Below are positions 59,033 through 64,000 of a stretch of DNA of 64,000 bases, piece by piece. Below the pieces are notes generated by a model, which was given only the letters and a program-made list of their open reading frames with translations, was not told the DNA's origin and searched no databases. The position numbers and the translations under genes are program-made. Source of the DNA: Terriglobus tenax. Its GTDB lineage: Bacteria; Acidobacteriota; Terriglobia; Terriglobales; Acidobacteriaceae. Each line of letters starts with the position of its first letter. The first letter of the stretch is position 1. The stretch covers positions 2,108,001 to 2,172,000 of the forward strand of contig NZ_JAGSYA010000004.1 of assembly GCF_025685395.1 (NCBI RefSeq), read 5' to 3'.

Positions 59033-59386
59033 ATGATGAAGAACGTCACGAAGTTTGGATCGACCATGATTTTGGCGGGGCTGCTTTCGACCCCGTTCAC
59101 CGCGATTGCGCAGGACCGCACTTACGAGGAACAACGCGCGCATGACCGGGCCAAGGCATCGCAGGATGCCAGCGATAAACGTCACCACACTACGGCCAAA
59201 GTTGTTGGTGGATCCGCCGCGGGCGGTGCCCTGCTGGGCGGAGTGATGGGCGGCGGCAAGGGTGCGCTGGTGGGCGCGGGTGTAGGCGCGGGCGGCGGCT
59301 ACGTCGCCGATAAGATCCGCAAGAAAAAAGGGACTGACAAGCGCGAGAAGGAATCCAGAGAGTACCGTGAGACGCACCCAAGGTAA
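59033..59386 (+). CDS. Exported glycine-zipper protein
   Basis: A 117-residue protein with a signal peptide (FGSTMILAGLLSTPFTAIA). A glycine-zipper segment follows (GGSAAGGALLGGVMGGGKGA, then LVGAGVGAGGGYVADK), with a charged C-terminus. Such proteins insert in or associate with membranes (compare glycine-zipper 2TM domain proteins). GGAGG lies 8 bp before the ATG. It is divergent from the trpB operon; the function is unknown. Confidence 0.75.
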   Translation: MMKNVTKFGSTMILAGLLSTPFTAIAQDRTYEEQRAHDRAKASQDASDKRHHTTAKVVGGSAAGGALLGGVMGGGKGALVGAGVGAGGGYVADKIRKKKGTDKREKESREYRETHPR

Positions 59387-59510
59387 TGGGTAGCTCCTGA
59401 ATTTTGTTGCATCTGACTGATGCTTCGTGGCGTACTTCATTCACCGCGTGGGTTTTTGAACCCATTGACGCTGACTCTGCATCTTTTAATGCAGAAAGCT
59501 GGTGAATTAC

Positions 59511-59666
59511 ATGCTGCGAAAGACCATTCTCGCCGCCGTGATGACCTTCCTGGCTGTGGGCATTGCTGAAGCCCGCGATACAACGCCGAAGGCACACGAT
59601 CACACTCCGCGCGTCAAGGACAGAACACCTCGTCCTCACGGAACGCAGTCTCCGCGCCGCGCCTAA
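59511..59666 (+). CDS. Very small exported basic peptide (51 residues)
   Basis: An ATG at 59511 opens a 51-codon frame. The first 21 residues form a good signal peptide (TILAAVMTFLAVGIAEA); the mature part is basic with repeated xTP(R/K) units (DTTPKAHDHTPRVKDRTPRP). A small stem-loop TCTGCAT/ATGCAGA (59476-59482 and 59489-59495) lies just upstream, and a terminator follows at 59695. The ribosome-binding site is weak. A real gene is likely because of the signal peptide and terminator, but it needs homologues for certainty. Confidence 0.55.
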   Translation: MLRKTILAAVMTFLAVGIAEARDTTPKAHDHTPRVKDRTPRPHGTQSPRRA

Positions 59667-59694
59667 ACACAGAAAAGCTCCTTCCTCTGAAACG

Positions 59695-59725
59695 AAAAAG
59701 GACGCCCCTCGCGGCGTCCTTTTTT
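59695..59725. terminator. Bidirectional terminator between the small peptide and MFS genes
   Basis: GGACGCC (59700-59706) and GGCGTCC (59713-59719) flanked by AAAAA on the left and TTTTTT on the right. Confidence 0.85.
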
Positions 59726-59731
59726 ACTGGC

Positions 59732-61318
59732 TCAATGTCCCATCGCCTCGGGTGAGGGTTTTTCGCTCTTTTTAGGCAGCCGCATCAGCAATGGCAAGGG
59801 CGACAGCAGCAGGATGACGAAGGCCAGCAGGGCAAAGGCATTCTTATAGCTGAGCATCTGCGCCTGCCGCAGCATCTCCTGGTAAGCGCGGCCCACCGCC
59901 AACTGGCTGGCCTGCGCCGCACTCATGCCCTGGCTGCGCAGAATGTTCGCAATGCTGCCAATGTAGTTGTCATACGCCGGTGAACCGGGCACCGTATTGG
60001 CCGCCAGCGCCGACTGGTGCGTTTGCGCGGTACGGGCCAGGAAGGTCGTCAACAGGGCGGTTCCCGCGCTTCCACCCAGGTTGCGGGCGAAGTTGGAGAG
60101 CGACGAGATCTGGTTCATCTTCGACGGCGGCACTCCCACATAGTTCAGCGTGGAAATGGGGATGAAGATGAAGGGCAGCCCGATGACCTGGAGCATGCGC
60201 CAGAGCGTGATCGTTCCATAGGAGGCAGTGAGGTCGAGCCGGGTGAGATTCCAGATGCCAAGCGCCGTGGCCAGGTAGCCGAGCACAACGGTCAGACGCG
60301 GGTCGATTTTGCCCAGCGACCGGCCCGCCGCGGCCATGCCGAACATCATGACGAAGCCGGCCGGCGACAACACCTTGCCTGCCCTTTCTGCCGTGTAGCC
60401 AAGCAGGGTCTGCAGGTACTGCGGAATAAGCACGGTAGAGCCGAACAGCACCATGCCGAGCACCAGTTGCAGGAAGACAGCCGTACCGAAGTTTCGATTT
60501 TTCAGGAGCTTGAGGTCGACAATCGGGTCCGGGTGACGCCATTCCCACCAGGTGAAGAAGAGCAGCAGGCCCGCGGCGGCGATCGCCGTGGCGCGGATCA
60601 TAGGGTCGCCGAACCAGTCCTTTTCCTGTCCCTTGTCCAGGGTGAACTCCAGCAGTCCCACGCCGAGCGCCACCAGGCCGAGACCGGTGAAGTCGACCGG
60701 TTGGCGATGCGCCTCCGCGGCCCGCTCCTTCAGGTACGGCGGGTCCTCGACCATGCGGTTCGACAGCCAGATGGAGAGGATGCCGATGGGGATGTTGATG
60801 AAGAAGATCCAGTGCCAGGAGTAGTTATCCGTCAGCCAGCCACCGAGCGTGGGACCAATGGCCGGAGCGACCACCACGGCCATGCCGTAGACGGCGAAGG
60901 CCTGCCCGCGCTTTTCCGTCGGGAAAGTGTCCGCCAGGATGGCCTGCTCTGACGGCGCCAGGCCACCGCCGCCAAGCCCCTGCAGGATGCGCGCAAGGAT
61001 GAGCATGGGCATGCTGGTGGCGATACCGCAAAGGAAGGAGCAGACCGTAAACATGATGACGCAGGTCATGTAGAAACGCTTGCGTCCGAAACGGTTGGAG
61101 AGCCAGCCGGAGACGGGCAGGATGATGGCGGAGGCGACCAGGTAGCTGGTGAGCACCCAGGTCGCCTCTTCCGAACTGGCGCCGAGTGAACCGGCAATGT
61201 GCGGCAGGGCGACATTGGCGATGGAGGTATCGAGCACCTCCATAAAGGTGGCCAGCGTGACCGTGAGCGCAATGGCCCAGGGATTGTGCCGGGGCTTCCA
61301 ATTGTGATCGTAAGACAT
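59732..61318 (-). CDS. MFS drug efflux transporter, DHA2 (EmrB/QacA) family
   Basis: A 528-residue, 14-helix transporter. The signature LDTSIANVALPHIAGSLGAS, LPVSGWLSNRFGRKRFYMTC (motif A) and LARILQGLGGGGLAPSEQAI (motif B) are intact, with VVAPAIGPTLGGWLTDNYSW as motif C. It lies divergent from a MarR-family gene with an operator between, so MarR repression relieved by the substrate is likely. Unlike the pump at 52250 it has no adaptor or TolC gene beside it. Confidence 0.93.
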   Translation of the reverse strand: MSYDHNWKPRHNPWAIALTVTLATFMEVLDTSIANVALPHIAGSLGASSEEATWVLTSYLVASAIILPVSGWLSNRFGRKRFYMTCVIMFTVCSFLCGIATSMPMLILARILQGLGGGGLAPSEQAILADTFPTEKRGQAFAVYGMAVVVAPAIGPTLGGWLTDNYSWHWIFFINIPIGILSIWLSNRMVEDPPYLKERAAEAHRQPVDFTGLGLVALGVGLLEFTLDKGQEKDWFGDPMIRATAIAAAGLLLFFTWWEWRHPDPIVDLKLLKNRNFGTAVFLQLVLGMVLFGSTVLIPQYLQTLLGYTAERAGKVLSPAGFVMMFGMAAAGRSLGKIDPRLTVVLGYLATALGIWNLTRLDLTASYGTITLWRMLQVIGLPFIFIPISTLNYVGVPPSKMNQISSLSNFARNLGGSAGTALLTTFLARTAQTHQSALAANTVPGSPAYDNYIGSIANILRSQGMSAAQASQLAVGRAYQEMLRQAQMLSYKNAFALLAFVILLLSPLPLLMRLPKKSEKPSPEAMGH

Positions 61319-61324
61319 GGAGGG

Positions 61325-61361
61325 ATATCAGCTAGCTGCGATAGAATATCAGGTAGCTGAT
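61325..61361. promoter_or_regulatory. MarR-type operator between the MFS pump and marR-like genes
   Basis: ATATCAG-C/G-TAGCTG occurs twice in direct orientation (61325-61338 and 61346-61359, 13 of 14 identical, 21 bp apart). Each copy is itself palindromic: CAGCTAGCTG at 61329-61338 and ATCAGGTAGCTGAT at 61348-61361. The second overlaps the ATG of the MarR gene. Confidence 0.7.
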
Positions 61362-61818
61362 GATGAACGACACCAAAACCGAAGACAAAGCTGCAAAAAA
61401 GCAGGCTGAATCACGCCGCACTTTGAAGCTGATGAAGCGGCTGATGCTCGGTTTTCGCGCGCGGATGGATGAAGACCTTCGCCCGCTTGGAATTACGCTG
61501 GCCCAGTTGCGCGTGCTGCACGCCATCAAGACTGAAGCCACGGCCAGCGGGGCCCAGGTGGCACGAGAGTGCCACATTACGCCGCAGACCGCCCACGCAC
61601 TGATTCTGCGCGCAGAGAAAAACGGCTGGATTGTGCGCGAACACGATGCGACCAATGAGCGTCGACGGATTGCCAAACTGACCCCAACCGGAGAAAAACT
61701 GCTGGAGGATGCCGATGTGCTGGTCCAGCAGATTGAGACCGAGATGTGGGAAGGTGTGAAGCGGACCGACCTGAAAGCGATGAACGACCTGCTGGAAGTG
61801 GCAGCGGGACGACTGTAG
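61360..61818 (+). CDS. MarR-family transcriptional regulator
   Basis: A 152-residue winged-helix repressor: LMKRLMLGFRARMDEDLRPL, GITLAQLRVLHAIKTEATAS, GAQVARECHITPQTAHALIL, RAEKNGWIVREHDATNERRR (wing) and IAKLTPTGEKLLEDADVL. It is divergent from the DHA2 pump and its start codon lies inside the operator, indicating autorepression. Two adjacent ATG codons (61360, 61363) are possible starts. Confidence 0.92.
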   Translation: MMNDTKTEDKAAKKQAESRRTLKLMKRLMLGFRARMDEDLRPLGITLAQLRVLHAIKTEATASGAQVARECHITPQTAHALILRAEKNGWIVREHDATNERRRIAKLTPTGEKLLEDADVLVQQIETEMWEGVKRTDLKAMNDLLEVAAGRL

Positions 61819-61895
61819 CCAGAGAGCAGCAGCACCTTTGCTTCGGTGCAGGATGTCGGACCCGCGCGGCTTCCTGTCATTTACCCTAGAAAGAT

Positions 61896-63134
61896 ATGGC
61901 AACCACAGCATCGCCTCAGGTTGAGGTCACACTGAAGGACATTGAAACCGCGCGGGAGCGGATTCGTGGCAGTGTGTACGAGTCTCCCTGCACGCGGTCA
62001 GAAAAGCTGTCGCGGGCGACCGGTCTTGAGGTCTACCTGAAGCTGGAAAACCTGCAGATGACCGGCAGCTTCAAGGAACATGGCGCTTTGAACAAGATCG
62101 CCACGCTGACGCCGGAGCAGGCCCGTCGTGGTGTGATTGCCGCCAGCGCCGGCAACCATGCGCAGGGCGTGGCGTATCACGCGACCAAGCGCGGGATTGC
62201 GGCAACGATCGTGATGCCGCTGGCGACTCCGCTGGTGAAGGTGACGGCGACGCGGAACTTTGGCGCGAACGTCGTGCTGCACGGCGCAAACTACGACGAG
62301 GCCTATGCGGAAGCCATGCGCCTGCGCGAAGAGCATGGCTTTACCTTCGTGCATCCGTTTGACGACCCTGCGGTGATTGCAGGACAGGGCGTGATCGGCC
62401 TGGAGATGCTGGACCAGGTGCCGAACCTGGGAGCGGTGATTGTTCCCATTGGCGGCGGCGGCATGGTTGGCGGCATTGCGACCGCGGTGAAGGAACGCAA
62501 TCCGAAGATCCAGGTCGTGGGCGTACAGACGGCGCGACTGGCCAGCATGAAGGCAGCGGTGGATGCCGGCCACCATGTGACGCTTGATCCGGCTACAACC
62601 ATCGCCGACGGCATCGCCGTGCGCCGTGCGGGCGATGTGACCATGCCGATTGCGCAGCGTTATGTCGACCGCATTGTGACGGTGGATGAGGACGAGATCG
62701 CATCCGCCATCCTGGTACTGCTGGAAGGTGAAAAGACCCTGGCTGAAGGTGCTGGCGCAACCGCGCTGGCAGCCGTGATGCAGGGCAAGACAGGATTGGC
62801 CCCGGGAACGAAGACGGCGGTACTGGTGAGCGGCGGCAACATTGACGTGACACTGCTGAGCCGCATTATCGAGCGCGGCCTGGTGAAGGACGGACGCCTG
62901 ATCCGCCTGCGCATTCACCTGCTGGATAAGCCGGGAGCCCTGTCTGAGCTGACGGAGCTGATTGCGTTCCACCGCATCAACATTGTGGATACGCTGTACA
63001 ACCGGGCGTATTACGACGTGAATCTGGGCGATACGGCCATCGACATCACGATGGAAGCGCGCGGTCCGGAGCATGTGGCGGAGTTGCTGGCTGCGCTGAC
63101 AGAGCGCGGCTTCCGGCACTCGCGCGTGCAGTAA
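61896..63134 (+). CDS. ilvA: Threonine ammonia-lyase with C-terminal ACT domain
   Basis: Deaminates threonine to 2-oxobutanoate, the entry to isoleucine synthesis. The 412-residue protein is the short form. The PLP-binding fold shows LENLQMTGSFKEHGALNKIA (PLP Lys), GVIAASAGNHAQGVAYHATK and VPIGGGGMVGGIATAVK. A single ACT domain of about 80 residues follows (LRIHLLDKPGALSELTELIA). The position after the PLP lysine is EHGA instead of the more usual xRGA. It may be the biosynthetic or the catabolic (TdcB-like) type; the ACT domain suggests regulation. Confidence 0.9.
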   Translation: MATTASPQVEVTLKDIETARERIRGSVYESPCTRSEKLSRATGLEVYLKLENLQMTGSFKEHGALNKIATLTPEQARRGVIAASAGNHAQGVAYHATKRGIAATIVMPLATPLVKVTATRNFGANVVLHGANYDEAYAEAMRLREEHGFTFVHPFDDPAVIAGQGVIGLEMLDQVPNLGAVIVPIGGGGMVGGIATAVKERNPKIQVVGVQTARLASMKAAVDAGHHVTLDPATTIADGIAVRRAGDVTMPIAQRYVDRIVTVDEDEIASAILVLLEGEKTLAEGAGATALAAVMQGKTGLAPGTKTAVLVSGGNIDVTLLSRIIERGLVKDGRLIRLRIHLLDKPGALSELTELIAFHRINIVDTLYNRAYYDVNLGDTAIDITMEARGPEHVAELLAALTERGFRHSRVQ

Positions 63135-63332
63135 CGTTACACAATAGTGGCGGCGTAACTCTTGTTTGGCGGCGGCTCCGGACCTAGACTGGAGGCAACA
63201 TTTCCCGATTTGCTGTTAGATTTATCTGCTCTGCTTCGGAGCATCCGCATTGCTGTTTTTGAGCACGGATGACAGCCCAAAGCCGAGACGCTGAGTCATA
63301 CTCTGGCACGATATCGGGTTTCAAGGAAGACG

Positions 63333-63599
63333 ATGATGGCACAGAACCTTCAATATGCGACCGAAGAAGAGGTCAGCTCAAGCCGACCCTCTGCGCAACG
63401 CCTTACAGTGGAAGCCGGTGTTGTCGCGTTGCTCTCTTTTCTGGCCCTGAAGTTTGGGGGCTTCCACAAAGGCGGCAACCCCCTGGGGGATGTGGTGGAA
63501 ATCAATCTCGGTTCCGCAATCATGATCTCCGCAATTGTCACGCTGCTGTTCCTGGCCGCACGAGCATGGCGGATGCAGAAGACATCGCACGAGGGCTAG
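63333..63599 (+). CDS. Small membrane protein of unknown function
   Basis: An 88-residue protein with two predicted transmembrane helices (VEAGVVALLSFLALKFG and IMISAIVTLLFLAARAW) joined by a Gly/Asn-rich loop (FHKGGNPLGDVVEIN). AAGGAAG precedes adjacent ATG codons at 63333 and 63336. A terminator follows at 63622. No family is recognised. The 198-bp gap after ilvA probably holds its promoter. Confidence 0.65.
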   Translation: MMAQNLQYATEEEVSSSRPSAQRLTVEAGVVALLSFLALKFGGFHKGGNPLGDVVEINLGSAIMISAIVTLLFLAARAWRMQKTSHEG

Positions 63600-63621
63600 G
63601 CGCTCCAGAGAGCTAAAACAG

Positions 63622-63647
63622 ATGGCCTCCCCGAAGGGAGGCCATTT
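63622..63647. terminator. Terminator between convergent small membrane protein and YceI genes
   Basis: ATGGCCTCCC (63622-63631), loop CGAA, GGGAGGCCAT (63636-63645), followed by TT. Confidence 0.75.
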
Positions 63648-63672
63648 GCAATGGTGCAGCGGGAAGGATGGA

Positions 63673-64000
63673 TTACTCCTTGTCCGCCTCGACGTCGATG
63701 GTGATCTTCACCAGGTCGCTGACGACTGCGTCAGGGAACTTGGCTCCGAAGCCGAAGTCCGAACGCTTGATGCTGCCGGTGGCCGAGAAGCCGGTGACCA
63801 GCTTGCCCTGCTGATTCTTCTGCGGAGGCGTGGGGCCGTCAACCGTCAGGGTAACGGGCTTGGTCACGCCATTCAGGGTCAGGTCTCCAACGACGGAGAA
63901 GCCATCGCCCTCGCGCTTCACGGCCGTCGACTTGAAGGTCACGGTCGGGTTCTTCTCCACGTCGAAGAAGTCGGCCGACTTCAGGTGGTCATCGCGCTTC
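63673..64000 (-). CDS. YceI-family protein (5' part beyond window edge)
   Basis: The C-terminal 109 residues of a YceI-like lipocalin-fold protein, which binds polyisoprenoid or similar lipids in the periplasm. The frame enters from the right edge as KRDDHLKSADFFDVEKNPTV (the family signature RDxHLKSxDFFD), then TFKSTAVKREG, DLTLNGVTKPVTLTV and SIKRSDFGFGAKFPDAVVSD, ending VKITIDVEADKE. The N-terminus and any signal peptide lie outside. Convergent with the small membrane protein gene. Confidence 0.9.
   Translation of the reverse strand, partial: KRDDHLKSADFFDVEKNPTVTFKSTAVKREGDGFSVVGDLTLNGVTKPVTLTVDGPTPPQKNQQGKLVTGFSATGSIKRSDFGFGAKFPDAVVSDLVKITIDVEADKE

Noticed and set aside
1-64000. Mobile elements, integrases, prophage genes, attachment sites
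   Set aside because: No transposase, integrase, phage structural gene or terminal repeat was seen. The two tRNA genes have complete 3' ends with terminators and no adjacent integrase.

Overview
The window is high-GC (about 60%), gene-dense chromosomal DNA. It most likely comes from a member of the Acidobacteriota (class Terriglobia, a Terriglobus/Edaphobacter/Granulicella-like organism). The best single marker is the protein at 33630-35255, which matches the TIGR03435 family, expanded in Acidobacteria. Many secreted hydrolases and beta-propellers, plus short intergenic elements related to CATCCTGAGCGCAGCGAAGG, fit the same assignment. This placement is inferred from protein flavour; no rRNA is present. 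I see no insertion sequence, prophage, CRISPR array or replication origin. Two tRNAs are present, Phe-GAA and Leu-CAG.

Layout. 1-1.5 kb: start of a PaoABC-type aldehyde oxidoreductase operon (minus strand, running off the left edge). 1.7-5.6 kb: a pair of exported PQQ-like beta-propeller proteins divergent from a c-type cytochrome/helix-hairpin-helix protein. 5.7-6.8 kb: iscX and tyrA. 8-11.6 kb: ECF sigma factor, anti-sigma factor and two exported HEAT-repeat proteins. 11.7-19.7 kb: glucan phosphorylase, secreted adenosine deaminase, tRNA-Phe, secreted acetamidase-family protein behind a tandem palindrome, acyltransferase, trhO. 19.9-23.5 kb: chemoreceptor, M28 peptidase, a tiny DHp-like protein. 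23.7-30.7 kb: tRNA-Leu, beta-helix protein, amidase/TetR divergent pair, glycoside hydrolase, small proteins. 30.8-37.5 kb: dipeptidase, Tat-exported aminotransferase, TIGR03435 protein, second amidase, outer-membrane barrel. 37.5-43.5 kb: trpC-trpF, MerR regulator, zinc-ribbon protein, murJ, EAL phosphodiesterase. 43.6-46.8 kb: a second propeller pair, paralogous to the first but in reversed gene order. 47-48.8 kb: a second sigma/anti-sigma/effector operon. 49-50.9 kb: membrane protein, winged-helix regulator and a miniature CreD linked by shared palindromes. 50.9-55 kb: EmrAB-TolC-type efflux operon. 55.2-58.9 kb: trpB-trpA-chorismate mutase-aroF operon behind a leader peptide and attenuator. 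59-64 kb: small exported proteins, an MFS pump divergent from a MarR regulator, ilvA and a YceI protein.

Aromatic amino-acid genes recur: tyrA, trpCF and trpBA-CM-aroF lie at three separate sites. The last is preceded by a 23-codon leader rich in Phe, Tyr and Trp codons and by mutually exclusive hairpins, the classical arrangement for ribosome-mediated attenuation. The most interesting other regulatory signals are (i) a TGAGACGTTTCA-type operator shared by both beta-propeller cassettes and the cytochrome, and (ii) three CTTTG-N5-CAAAG palindromes shared by the winged-helix regulator operon and the CreD gene, whose periplasmic domain is missing.

Most annotated starts were chosen from ribosome-binding sites and signal peptides and are often shorter than the longest open frame. 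Coordinates include the stop codon. Products are assigned from recognisable motifs, not from a database search.
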